Part shown: in pieces, positions 37,584 through 45,972 of the stretch | Position numbering within the stretch: the first letter of the stretch is position 1 | How the letters are laid out: the number at the start of each line of letters is the position of its first letter | Assembly: GCF_002899455.1 (NCBI RefSeq) | Contig: NZ_PPFB01000001.1 | Span: 1,922,001 to 1,986,000, forward strand | Source of the DNA: Streptomyces sp. DH-12 | GTDB lineage: Bacteria > Actinomycetota > Actinomycetes > Streptomycetales > Streptomycetaceae | Direction of reading: 5' to 3' | DNA length: 64,000 bases | Position numbers and translations under genes: made by a program | The notes under the pieces: model-generated | Told to the model about the DNA's origin: nothing | Seen by the model: only the letters and a program-made list of their open reading frames with translations | The model's database searches: none

Positions 37584-38446
37584 TTAGCGCTCCTCGTGTC
37601 GGCACTGCCGGTGTCGTGCGGGTCCGCGGCGAGGGCCGCCACGAGCTTGTCGAGGCTCTGGCCGAAGCCGATCTCGATGCCTGCGACGAAGTCGGCGGAG
37701 TCGACGGTGCTGTCGGTGATCCGCCAGTGGACCTCGAGGTCCGTGCCCGTACCGGTGGGCTTCAGGCCGATGCCGACGTGGGCGGTGAAGGCGATGCCCC
37801 CGTCGGGCAGCACGGGAGAGAGCCGGTAGCCGAGGCGTTCACCGGGGCGCACGTCCTCGACGACTCCCTCCGCGCGACCGGCGACCGGGTCGGAGCCGTC
37901 GGAGTCCTCGGCATCGCGGTACTCCTGGACGACCCGCCCACCCGGTCGCGCCTCGAAGACGAGCTCGGAGACGCGGAGGTCGTCCGGCGTCCACCAGCGG
38001 GCGAGCAGGGATGCCTCGGTGAGGTGGCGCCAGACCAGCTCGGGGCGTCCCGCCAGCGACCGGTGGAACCTGAACGAGCGGCCGTCGGCCCACCCCGGCT
38101 CCTCTGCGGCGAGCCGCTCCGCGCGGAGACTCCGTCCGTAGCGGTCGTAGGTCGCCCGCGGACCGCCCTCCTGGTCCGCGGTGTCGGCGAGCCGGCTGAG
38201 CGCACCTGCCAGGTCCCGCAAAGGGGCGGACCGGAGCGCGTAGACACGGCGTCGGCCGCTGCGCTGCGAGGTGACGATGCCGGCGCGCTCAAGGGTCTGC
38301 AGGTGCTTGGTCGTCTGCGGCTGGCGCGCCTCGGCGAGCTGGGCGAGCACGCCGACCGGGCGGGGCCGCTCGGCCAGCAGCCCCACGAGCCGCCAGCGGA
38401 CCGGGTCGGCCAGTGCGGTGAGGAGTGTGTCCATGGGCGCGATCAT
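37580..38446 (-). CDS. ArsR-family HTH fused to SRPBCC (AHSA1) domain
   Basis: This 288-residue two-domain protein has a winged HTH of the ArsR type at residues 1-85 (LADPVRWRLVGLLAERPRPVGVLAQLAEARQ is the opening half) and an SRPBCC/AHSA1 domain at about residues 120-280 (LVWRHLTEASLLARWWTPDD). The SRPBCC cavity may bind a small hydrophobic ligand that controls DNA binding. The first ATG (38446) is listed; an ATG at 38434 fits the usual ArsR N-terminus as well. The inverted repeat at 38459 just upstream suggests autoregulation. Confidence 0.85.
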   Translation of the reverse strand: MIAPMDTLLTALADPVRWRLVGLLAERPRPVGVLAQLAEARQPQTTKHLQTLERAGIVTSQRSGRRRVYALRSAPLRDLAGALSRLADTADQEGGPRATYDRYGRSLRAERLAAEEPGWADGRSFRFHRSLAGRPELVWRHLTEASLLARWWTPDDLRVSELVFEARPGGRVVQEYRDAEDSDGSDPVAGRAEGVVEDVRPGERLGYRLSPVLPDGGIAFTAHVGIGLKPTGTGTDLEVHWRITDSTVDSADFVAGIEIGFGQSLDKLVAALAADPHDTGSADTRSAK

Positions 38447-38458
38447 TCCCCGAAAAGA

Positions 38459-38478
38459 ATATTCCCGTCAAGGAATAT
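38459..38478. promoter_or_regulatory. Inverted repeat upstream of the ArsR-SRPBCC gene
   Basis: ATATTCC and GGAATAT form a perfect 7-bp inverted repeat with a 6-nt spacer, 12 nt upstream of the first start codon. AT-rich dyads of this type are usual ArsR operators, so it is probably the autoregulatory site of the adjacent gene. Confidence 0.6.
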
Positions 38479-38666
38479 GTCGAGGGGGCGCTTCCGGTGC
38501 GCCGGACTCGCGCCCTCCTGCGGGGCACACGCTCCCCTCCGCCCCTCCACCCCCCGCCCTCCCGCCGGCTCCGCACGAACCCGGCCCCGGGTGCCATCAC
38601 CGCCGAGGACCGGGGTATCCGACTGAGACACAGTCAGTCACGGCAGGACCGACCAGGGAGGCGAGG

Positions 38667-38873
38667 ATGCCCCTCACGTTCCGCAAGAGTTTCCGGATCC
38701 TTCCGGGGGTGCGGCTGAACATCAACAAGCGGTCGTGGTCCATCACCACCGGCAGCAGGAACGGCCCCCGGTACACCCGCAGCAGCACCGGACGTCGTAC
38801 GACATCGATGGATCTGCCCGGACCTTTCGGATGGCGGCGCACCACCCACAGCCGCCGGAACAGGGGATACTGA
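38667..38873 (+). CDS. DUF4236-like small basic protein
   Basis: This 68-residue product begins MPLTFRKSFRILPGVRLNIN, the pattern of DUF4236 proteins (FRKS...PGVRLN.SK). Later SITTGSRNGPRYT and a basic C-terminus follow. AGGGAGG lies about 8 nt upstream of ATG 38667. The role of the family is unknown. It lies between divergent regulatory genes and may be monocistronic. Confidence 0.68.
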   Translation: MPLTFRKSFRILPGVRLNINKRSWSITTGSRNGPRYTRSSTGRRTTSMDLPGPFGWRRTTHSRRNRGY

Positions 38874-38921
38874 CGTCACATCACCCGACCATCACCCGAA
38901 CGGACCCCCCCAAGAGGTGCC

Positions 38922-38942
38922 ATCTCATATCTGAGATAACCT
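38922..38942 (+). promoter_or_regulatory. Palindrome and possible leaderless promoter of the HTH-MurA-like gene
   Basis: ATCTCA-tatc-TGAGAT (38922-38937) is a perfect 6-bp inverted repeat. TAACCT at 38937-38942 fits a -10 element placed so that transcription would begin at the ATG itself (38950). No Shine-Dalgarno sequence precedes that ATG, which supports a leaderless message. The palindrome overlaps the -10 and could be bound by the protein's own HTH domain. Confidence 0.45.
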
Positions 38943-38949
38943 CAACCTC

Positions 38950-40479
38950 ATGGCAGACGACTACCTCGTACGCATCGGCAAGCTCATCCGTGACGCCAGG
39001 CAGCACCGCGGCTGGACACAGGCCCAGCTCGCCGAGGCGCTCGGCACCAGCCAGAGCGCCGTCAACCGGATCGAGCGCGGCAACCAGAACATCAGCCTTG
39101 AGATGATCGCCCGTATCGGCGAGGCGCTGGACAGTGAGATCGTCTCCCTGGGCTACGCCGGCCCGATGCACCTGCGGGTGGTGGGCGGCCGCCGGCTCTC
39201 CGGCGCCATCGACGTCAAGACGAGCAAGAACGCGTGCGTGGCACTGCTGTGCGCCTCGCTGCTCAACAGCGGGCGCACGGTGCTGCGCCGCGTGGCCCGC
39301 ATCGAGGAGGTGTACCGCCTCCTGGAGGTGCTGCACTCCATCGGCGTGCGCACCCGCTGGATCAACGACGGCGTCGACCTGGAGATCGTGCCGCCGGCCG
39401 AGCTGGACCTGGCGGCGATCGACGCGGACGCGGCCCGCCGCACCCGCTCCATCATCATGTTCCTCGGCCCGCTGCTGCACCGCCTGGACCGCTTCATGCT
39501 GCCGTACGCCGGAGGCTGCGACCTCGGCACGCGCACCGTGGAGCCGCACATGATCGCGCTGCGCCGCTTCGGCCTGGACATCGCCGCGACGGAGGGCCAG
39601 TACCACGCGGTGGTCGACCGGACCGTCGCCCCCGACCGCCCGATCGTGCTGACCGAGCGCGGGGACACGGTCACCGAGAACGCGCTGCTGGCCGCCGCGC
39701 GGCACGACGGCACGACCGTCATCCGCAACGCGTCCTCCAACTACATGGTCCAGGACCTGTGCTTCTTCCTGGAGGCGCTGGGCGTCAAGGTGGACGGCAT
39801 CGGCACGACGACGCTCACCGTGCACGGTGTACCCACCATCGACGTGGACGTGGACTACTCCCCCTCCGAGGACCCGGTCGAGGCGATGAGCCTGGTGGCG
39901 GCCGCGGTGGTGACGGAGTCGGAGCTGACGGTCCGCCGGGTGCCGATCGAGTTCCTGGAGATCGAGCTGGCGGTCCTGGAGGAGATGGGCCTCGACCACG
40001 ACCGCACGCCGGAGTACTTCGCGGACAACGGCCGCACGCGGCTGGTGGACCTGACGGTGCGGCCCTCCAAGCTGGAGGCGCCGATCGACAAGATCCACCC
40101 GATGCCGTTCCCGGGCCTGAACATCGACAACGTGCCGTTCTTCGCGGCGATCGCGGCGGTGGCGCAGGGTCAGACCCTCATCCACGACTGGGTCTACGAC
40201 AACCGCGCCATCTACCTGACCGACCTGAACCGCCTCGGCGGCCGGCTCCAGCTCCTCGACCCGCACCGCGTCCTGGTCGAGGGCCCGACCCGCTGGCGCG
40301 CGGCCGAGATGATGTGCCCGCCGGCCCTGCGCCCGGCCGTCGTCGTCCTGCTCGCCATGATGGCGGCGGAGGGCACGTCGGTGCTGCGCAACGTGTACGT
40401 CATCAACCGCGGTTACGAGGACCTGGCGGAGCGGCTGAACTCGATCGGGGCGCAGATCGAGATCTTCCGGGACATCTGA
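38950..40479 (+). CDS. HTH-XRE domain fused to MurA-like enolpyruvyl transferase
   Basis: This is a 509-residue two-part protein. Residues 1-66 are an XRE helix-turn-helix (GWTQAQLAEALGTSQSAVNRIERG). From about residue 75 it is an EPSP synthase/MurA fold (UDP-GlcNAc 1-carboxyvinyltransferase). The MurA active-site residues are kept: Lys93-Asn94 in KTSKNAC, and Cys190 in YAGGCDLGTR, the position attacked by fosfomycin. It is about 80 residues longer than MurA because of the HTH. S. coelicolor has a homologue at this position (SCO5998, from memory). Whether it is an enzyme, a UDP-GlcNAc-sensing regulator or both is unknown. Confidence 0.88.
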   Translation: MADDYLVRIGKLIRDARQHRGWTQAQLAEALGTSQSAVNRIERGNQNISLEMIARIGEALDSEIVSLGYAGPMHLRVVGGRRLSGAIDVKTSKNACVALLCASLLNSGRTVLRRVARIEEVYRLLEVLHSIGVRTRWINDGVDLEIVPPAELDLAAIDADAARRTRSIIMFLGPLLHRLDRFMLPYAGGCDLGTRTVEPHMIALRRFGLDIAATEGQYHAVVDRTVAPDRPIVLTERGDTVTENALLAAARHDGTTVIRNASSNYMVQDLCFFLEALGVKVDGIGTTTLTVHGVPTIDVDVDYSPSEDPVEAMSLVAAAVVTESELTVRRVPIEFLEIELAVLEEMGLDHDRTPEYFADNGRTRLVDLTVRPSKLEAPIDKIHPMPFPGLNIDNVPFFAAIAAVAQGQTLIHDWVYDNRAIYLTDLNRLGGRLQLLDPHRVLVEGPTRWRAAEMMCPPALRPAVVVLLAMMAAEGTSVLRNVYVINRGYEDLAERLNSIGAQIEIFRDI

Positions 40480-40491
40480 AAGTCCTCGGGA

Positions 40492-40557
40492 AAGACGCCG
40501 TCATACCCCTTCTGACCTTCGTGAACGTGAGGCAGGAGGGGTGCGGCGGCGTCTTTT
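40492..40557 (+). terminator. Terminator after the HTH-MurA-like gene
   Basis: AAGACGCCG pairs with CGGCGTCTT (9 bp) and ACCCCT with AGGGGT (6 bp) across a small internal loop, and the 3' arm runs into TTTT. It begins 13 nt after the stop. Confidence 0.7.
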
Positions 40558-40825
40558 GGGCTTTTCTGGGACTTTTGGGCAGTGCGGGCACGCGTGGGCG
40601 GGACACCCTGCTCAGGACCGTCCCGCGCATGCCAGACCCTCGCCACGCCCCTCACCGCCAGACCGTCGACCACCGGTGAAGTCCCGATGGGATTTCACCG
40701 TCCGGGGCCGCTCCTTCAGCTTTTCGCAGCGTTGGCGGTGAGGGTGGGCCGACGCCCTGCCGCGCGTTCGAGGTGAAGGGCGTCATCCACAGCCGTCCCG
40801 GTGAGACCTCCCCGGCGGGCCTGTC
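40558..40825. other. Intergenic stretch, no gene recognised
   Basis: Between the terminator of the HTH-MurA-like gene and the convergent lipoprotein gene no ORF with Streptomyces-like codon structure is seen. Together with the terminator the gene-free interval is about 345 nt. Confidence 0.5.
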
Positions 40826-41386
40826 TCAGTCCGAGCATCTGGCCGCGGACCCGTCGGCCGAGGAGGTGACGGACACTCGGTAACCGGCTCCGGTGTTGAA
40901 CTCGGTTCCGGCCTTGCTCCCTTCCGCGTCGAGGATCTCTTCGGTCAAGAAGTAGACGTCCAGCATCACGGCGTCGTCCGCTTCGCCGCGGGTGAAGCAC
41001 AGGTTCGCGGGCTGATTCGCCTTTGATGACCGCCGGGTGGCCGGAGAGGGCGTCCAGCCTTCGCGCTCTGCCGCGGCCCGGTAGTACTGCGTCACGTCGG
41101 CTTTGTCGCCGGGGAAGACGTAAGTGTGCTCCGCGTAGAGCTGCGCTTCGCCACTGTCCTCCCAGCAGCCGGCGTCAAGGCCCTTGAAGCCGCGGGGTTC
41201 GACCGTCCCTCGAGGCCGGGAGTCGAGGATGCCGTAGGACTTCAGCTCGTCGACCCGGCTCTCGGTGCCCTCGCAGTCCGAGGTGAGGACGGCGTCAGCC
41301 GTGACCTGGCATCCGGTGAGTGCTCCCGTTGACACGGCCATCAGGAGGAGGACGGCATGCAGGCTGGTTCCCGTACGAGAGGTCAA
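40826..41386 (-). CDS. Lipoprotein of unknown function
   Basis: This 186-residue product has a hydrophobic signal (LHAVLLLMAVSTGALTGC) ending in lipobox LTGC. The mature part holds several cysteines (SDCEGTES, DAGCWEDSG, NLCFTRGE and AARCSD) that may form disulfides. The TTG at 41386 is chosen because AGGAG lies 5 nt upstream; the open frame reaches back to 41491, but that would include the inverted repeat at 41444 and bury the signal peptide. No family is recognised. Confidence 0.72.
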   Translation of the reverse strand: MTSRTGTSLHAVLLLMAVSTGALTGCQVTADAVLTSDCEGTESRVDELKSYGILDSRPRGTVEPRGFKGLDAGCWEDSGEAQLYAEHTYVFPGDKADVTQYYRAAAEREGWTPSPATRRSSKANQPANLCFTRGEADDAVMLDVYFLTEEILDAEGSKAGTEFNTGAGYRVSVTSSADGSAARCSD

Positions 41387-41443
41387 GTCAACTCCTGTGG
41401 CTGACCTGGCAGGGCAGCCGAGTGCGCCATTCGATACCCGATA

Positions 41444-41464
41444 GGTACGGTCAGCGACCGTACC
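41444..41464. promoter_or_regulatory. Perfect inverted repeat upstream of the lipoprotein gene
   Basis: GGTACGGTC and GACCGTACC form a 9-bp perfect dyad with a 3-nt centre, 58 nt upstream of the lipoprotein start. It has the size of a TetR- or GntR-type operator. No such regulator gene is adjacent. Confidence 0.5.
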
Positions 41465-41861
41465 ATTAGTTCGGTTGGTCGTGATGGGCATCCAACTCCG
41501 TTTACCGGCGGCCCAGTTGTTCCTCCCAGGATGTCAGGCCCCGCTCTCGCCCTGGATGTCCGGCCGATGAGGTCGGGACGATCCTCATCACACCCGCGAG
41601 GTGATCGACCGGCCGTACGAGAGAGGGGAGAGCCGAGTGCCGGTCATCCCACACGGACCGGTTCTGCCCCTGCGGAAGTGAATTCGGCCGCCGCTCCTAC
41701 GGCTTGAACGATTCCCCGGTGCGGCCGGAGATCCTGTCGCACGGCACGGCGCGGTCGGCCGCGCGGGACGGCGAAAGAGACGGCGGCGCTGGCGGTGGGG
41801 CCGGGGCTGCCGAGCGCAGGCGGGTCGTCAGGCACGACCGCGGTCGATCACGGGCCTGCCC
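41465..41861. other. Intergenic stretch, no gene recognised
   Basis: About 400 nt between the inverted repeat and the GH20 stop show no convincing ORF. Short frames exist on both strands but lack ribosome sites and have poor third-position GC bias. Confidence 0.5.
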
Positions 41862-43826
41862 TCACTTCAGCACCTCGAAGGAGTGGAGGGAGTAACCGTA
41901 GCCGGTGGCCCGGGTGATTCCCCTCATCTGGACGTGGCGGGCCATGACGGCGGTGAAGGTCAGCGTGTCGACGCCCTTCCGCGCCAAACCGCGCCGCTGC
42001 GCCACGGTCCGCCACGTGGTCCCGTCGTCGGAGACCCGGATGTCGTAGTCCTTGCCGTGAGCGGTCTCCCAATCGAGGTTGACCCGCGAGAACGACTGCC
42101 GACTGCCGAGATCGACGCTCAGCCACTCGTCATCGGTGTAGGCACTGGCCCAGCGCGTGGCCGGATTGCCGTCCACCGCGTTCGACGCCCCCAGAGACGG
42201 GACCTCCGACGAGGACGCCGACACCGCGCGTCCGAAGGCGAGGTCTCCGGGCGTCGGTTTCGGCTTCACGAGGGTGTCGGGCAGGTACGCGGTTCCGGGG
42301 CCCTGTCCGACGGTGCCCACCCGGTTCAGGAAGCTGCTGTAGTCGGTGCCGGCGCGGGTGCCGGACCACATCTTCTGCGCGAGCGCGGCGAAGCTCTTCT
42401 CCACCAGTCCATGGACCTGGAGTTCGGTGTAACTGGCGCGGACGAGGTCGTTCCACACGGCCGGCATGGCACCGAGGAGCATGGGGTCCTGCGGCGTGAG
42501 GTCCTGGTTTCCGCCGAACACGTGCGGTTCCCAGCTGGTGAAGATGTACTGCCCGTCCAGGCCCTGTCCGTGGTAGTAATCCGCGAACGGGACCACGTAG
42601 AGCAGGCCGTCGTTGGAATTGATGACTTTGTAGCCGTCGGCTATGGCTGCCTTGGGCGAGTACCAGCCGTGGTTCCAGCAATTGAGGACCATGTTCTTGT
42701 CATAGCCTGCCCCTCCGCCGGACATGACGGTGAAGCTCCCCCAGGCGTTGACCGTCTTGCCCAGGGAGCGTACGTGGGAGGCGATGGTGTTGACGTACGT
42801 CTTGTACTGCGCGTTCAGTTCTCGCGGGTACTCGTCGACGCCGATGTGTACGGTCGGTCCCCGGAACCACGGCGCGAACTCGGTGTAAACGCTCTTCATG
42901 AACTCGGTGGCGGCCGGATTGCTGAGGTCCAGATGGTCCGAGTTCCCGCCGTTCAGGCCGATCTCGGGCTTGAACTCGATGAAGGCGCGCGCGTGGGCGG
43001 GGGCGTCGATCTCGGGGATGATCGTCACGCCGTTGGCGGCGGCCACGTCCTCGAAGGAGTCCCAGTCCTGCCGGGTGTATCCCTGGCCGGCGCCCAGTCC
43101 CGCGAAGGCCGGGTTGGTGCTCTTGAGGCGGAACGCGGAGATGGCCTGCGACCAGTCACCGTTCGGTGGGGTGATCTCGTTGTCGTTGAGGTGCAGTTGC
43201 AGGGTGTTGAGCTTCAGCCAGCCCATCCAGCGCAGGTACGACCTGATGAACTCGGGCGTGAAGTACCGTCGCCCGACATCGAGCATGAAACCGCGGACGG
43301 CGTAGTTCGGATGGTCGACCGCGGTGCCGACGGGAACGCTCTTGCGGTCGGCCGAGCCCAGCAGGGCCTGCAGGAGGGTACGGGTGCCGTAGTAGACGCC
43401 CCTCCGGCCGCCGCCGACGATCTCGACGGAAGTCGTGCTCACGGTGAGGCGGTACGCCTCGGCCCGCAGCTCGCTCCTCACCGGACCGAAGTCGGCCGAG
43501 GAGTCGATGCGCAGGGCTATGTCACCGCGTCCCGCCGCTCCCGTCGCCGTGGTGAGCCGGAGAGAGGTCAGCTCGGCCATTTCTGCGACGACCTGGACCG
43601 CCAGGTTCCGCAGGGCGGCCGGGGCGCCTGCGGGGACGACGACCCGACTTGCCGAGGTGAGGGTGAGACTGCCCGTCCCCCCGGTCCACCGCTGCAGCGC
43701 GGGAACCACTCCGGGTGGGGCCGTGTCCGCCTCGGCAGCTGCCGTCGCCGTGCCGGTGGAGGCGAGAAGAGGAGCGAGCACGAGGCCGCCGAGGAATGAT
43801 CTGCGCGCCATTTTCCATTGATTCAC
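41862..43826 (-). CDS. Secreted GH20 beta-N-acetylhexosaminidase with CBM32/discoidin module
   Basis: This 654-residue exported enzyme has a twin-arginine signal (MARRSFLGGLVLAPLLAS) followed by a GH20b-type N-terminal domain. The GH20 barrel contains RGFMLDVGRRYFTPEFI, NTLQLHLNDNE and the catalytic Asp330-Glu331 pair in VHIGVDEY. A C-terminal F5/8C-type module (about residues 525-654, AVDGNPATRWASAYTDDEWLSVDLG) would bind sugar. It removes terminal GlcNAc or GalNAc by substrate-assisted catalysis. The GTG start at 43826 has GGGAGC upstream. Chitin or glycan products could feed the NgcEFG-like importer in this window. Confidence 0.93.
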   Translation of the reverse strand: MNQWKMARRSFLGGLVLAPLLASTGTATAAAEADTAPPGVVPALQRWTGGTGSLTLTSASRVVVPAGAPAALRNLAVQVVAEMAELTSLRLTTATGAAGRGDIALRIDSSADFGPVRSELRAEAYRLTVSTTSVEIVGGGRRGVYYGTRTLLQALLGSADRKSVPVGTAVDHPNYAVRGFMLDVGRRYFTPEFIRSYLRWMGWLKLNTLQLHLNDNEITPPNGDWSQAISAFRLKSTNPAFAGLGAGQGYTRQDWDSFEDVAAANGVTIIPEIDAPAHARAFIEFKPEIGLNGGNSDHLDLSNPAATEFMKSVYTEFAPWFRGPTVHIGVDEYPRELNAQYKTYVNTIASHVRSLGKTVNAWGSFTVMSGGGAGYDKNMVLNCWNHGWYSPKAAIADGYKVINSNDGLLYVVPFADYYHGQGLDGQYIFTSWEPHVFGGNQDLTPQDPMLLGAMPAVWNDLVRASYTELQVHGLVEKSFAALAQKMWSGTRAGTDYSSFLNRVGTVGQGPGTAYLPDTLVKPKPTPGDLAFGRAVSASSSEVPSLGASNAVDGNPATRWASAYTDDEWLSVDLGSRQSFSRVNLDWETAHGKDYDIRVSDDGTTWRTVAQRRGLARKGVDTLTFTAVMARHVQMRGITRATGYGYSLHSFEVLK

Positions 43827-44115
43827 GGAATGCTCCCGTAGCGTTCTCGAGGAGAAGGTGGGGAAGAGATCGGGATGTGACGCCGGACTGCAGCGCCAAA
43901 GGAACCGTCAGGTTCTGCGTGTCATCAGGAATTCGAGGACGGAGGACGGGGGGATTCCCAGAACCGCTGGTTCAAAGCAGACGCCGACCTGAGTGGCCCG
44001 GCCGTGTTGACGGCGGCTGAAGGGTGATTCCGGCTCGCTTTCCGCGCCGGCACCACCCATCGAGCGCCGCTGACCGTGGTCCCGCCGTCTCCGCCCGGAA
44101 CACTTCATCTTCGGC

Positions 44116-44144
44116 GTGCTCCCCGCACCCGCGGGGACGGTCCC
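44116..44144 (+). repeat. Orphan CRISPR-repeat-like sequence (type I-E style)
   Basis: A single 29-nt element starts GTGCTCCCCGCACCCGCGGG and ends GACGGTCCC. This is the size and form of the type I-E repeats of Streptomyces, with the CCCCGC/GCGGGG stem. No second good copy lies 61 nt to either side, and no cas genes are in the window, so it is not a working array. The sequence 61 nt upstream matches only in its last few bases. Confidence 0.6.
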
Positions 44145-44417
44145 CTCGTACAGACCGACGAATCCCCGACCCGGGTCGCTGCCTCGCACGGGACCGCGGC
44201 GGCGTACCGGTCGTCGTCCGGCCTCGACGGCTCCAGACCTTCCCGCGCATCGCCTTTCGGTGCTGAGCACCGCTTCCTCGCGAGCGGACGACGGTGACGG
44301 GCGGGGGCCACGTCCGGCGACGGCCGACAGCGCTTCGGCCGTCATGATGCTTGTGAGTGCGAAGCATGGATCTGGCGTTGCGATGACGTCCGTGCGTCTT
44401 CCCATGAGATCTCCACG

Positions 44418-44433
44418 CTTGGTCTGGACCACC
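44418..44433. promoter_or_regulatory. DasR-box-like site
   Basis: CTTGGTCTGGACCACC contains GGTCTGGACC, one base from the dre core GGTCTAGACC, and agrees with the 16-bp consensus at 12 positions. It lies 590 nt upstream of the GH20 gene on its promoter side, far for direct control, and 54 nt upstream of the short 15-codon frame reading right. Confidence 0.38.
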
Positions 44434-45165
44434 AACTAGCCTGCTCTCAAGGGTGTTACGGGTGTCGACAGTAGGAGGTAAGACGTATGGGGTCTAGACC
44501 TCTGCGCCAGCCAGGTTCACTCCGGCCAACATGACGGTCGGTCCTTCCGCCCTGCCGCGCCCCGCTCATGACACTGCTCCACGCGGTCGACATGACCGGA
44601 AAAAACCTTTCGCACCCGTGTCACCGGAGGCACCCCTGCCCCGGTCGTCTGGATCCCGCCGGCCCCGGGGCAGGGCGTGTCCCGCCGGCGCCCGCCGCCC
44701 CGCAGACGACCGGTCAGGCCGCCGGGGGCCGAGACCGTGCCGCTCCGCCCGCTCCAGCCTCCTTGAACCACGACGGCGTGACGGAGTGCGTTGACACGAG
44801 CCGCATGACCCGTGTCCAGGATCCGGGGTCGAGGCCCATCGTCGGCGTGGACCGTTTCCCTCGACTGCGGAGGCCGGTCGCCTCGGAGCTTGTGGTCATC
44901 CTCCCGAAGGCGCGGACGTGGCGGATGAGCGCGTCCGTTCAGGGCAGTGCGCGAGCACTGACTTCAGCCTGAGTCGCTCGTTCCCCGGGAGGGCGCCGGA
45001 GTGGGTCAGGATCCGCCCGGCGACGGTCCGCCGATCACAGACAGCGGACGTGCCGCAGGAGTTGGACCAGAACCCCGTCTCATGAACAGAACCACGAGCC
45101 GGGCACATCGGAGCCTCCGCCAGACCCGGAGCGCTTCAGTGTGCGGCCGGACGGACGACCTGTCT

Positions 45166-45957
45166 TCAAAAGGGCGGCGGTTCAGTGGTGAGTCTGTCGG
45201 CGGGCACTCGCTCGATGCGGGTCCAGCCCCTCCAGCCCCGCTCTTCCAGGATCGCCAACAGCCGCGCGGCGCCCGGCGAGGACTCGGCCGTGGTCGAGTC
45301 CAGCAGGTCGACGAACTGGTCGTCCCAGGCGTCGTCACCCGTCTCGCCGGCCTCCACGGCGCGGATCATCAGGCGCTCCATGACGTCGGCGACCTCGACG
45401 ACCCGCGGGTCCTCGGTCGACCAGTCGAGTGCCTCGCTGAGGAGGCTGTAGAGCCTCATCATGTCGGGGTGGTCCAGCTCCTCGTGCTTCCTGGCGATCA
45501 GGGCGTCGATCTGGTGCGGCACCTGCGCGGCGATCATGATCCAGGCGTCCCGCTCCAGCTCGATGTACCGCTCCTCGACGCCGAGACCGCGTAGCCGGTC
45601 CAGGTAGTCCACGACGCTCCGCGGGAGCGCCAGGTGCTCCCCGGCGGCGAGCCGGGAGAGCCGTTTGCGGGTGTCGTGCAGCCGCCGGATCTCGGCGCGC
45701 AGATGCTTGTCGATCGCCTGGACACCGGCGGCGAACTCCTCCGGGCCGGCGTCGAGGAGTTCCTGCACCCGAGCCAGCGGCACACCGGCGTCCGCCAGGG
45801 TGCGGATCCGGATCAGCCGCACGACCGCGGCAGCGTCGTAGATCCGGTATCCGGACCGGTCGCGTTCGGGCTCCGGCAGCAGTCCGATCCGGTGGTAATG
45901 GCGTACTGCCCGTACCGTCACCCCGGCGTACGCCGCCAGCTGGCTGATGGTGAGCAT
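45166..45957 (-). CDS. MerR-family transcriptional regulator
   Basis: This 263-residue regulator has an N-terminal MerR HTH (ISQLAAYAGVTVRAVRHYHRIGLLPEPERDRSGYR, residues 3-38), a coiled-coil dimerisation helix at about 75-115 and a C-terminal helical ligand-binding domain. It follows the ABC permease gene by 15 nt on the same strand, so it is probably in one operon with the exporter at 47.5-46.0 kb and controls it. The inducer is not evident. Confidence 0.88.
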   Translation of the reverse strand: MLTISQLAAYAGVTVRAVRHYHRIGLLPEPERDRSGYRIYDAAAVVRLIRIRTLADAGVPLARVQELLDAGPEEFAAGVQAIDKHLRAEIRRLHDTRKRLSRLAAGEHLALPRSVVDYLDRLRGLGVEERYIELERDAWIMIAAQVPHQIDALIARKHEELDHPDMMRLYSLLSEALDWSTEDPRVVEVADVMERLMIRAVEAGETGDDAWDDQFVDLLDSTTAESSPGAARLLAILEERGWRGWTRIERVPADRLTTEPPPF

Positions 45958-45972
45958 GGGTCTCAGCCTGCC

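Larger units (their letters stand above)
43827..45165. other. 1.3-kb region without a convincing gene
   Basis: Several frames of 100 to 175 codons are open here, but none has a recognisable domain, and their composition (Arg/Pro/Gly-rich) is that of antisense or random high-GC sequence. The region contains one CRISPR-repeat-like sequence (44116), one DasR-box-like site (44418) and, at 44487-44534, a 15-codon frame (MGSRPLRQPGSLRPT) behind an excellent AGGAGGT. It may be a decayed accessory segment. Confidence 0.45.

Noticed and set aside
44055..44205. CRISPR array around the repeat at 44116
   Set aside because: Neither the position 61 nt upstream nor the one 61 nt downstream has a second repeat; only a few final bases match upstream. 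One repeat is not an array.
44531..44972. Two overlapping plus frames of 87 and 134 codons
   Set aside because: No domain, poor codon bias and no ribosome site for the longer one; judged non-coding.
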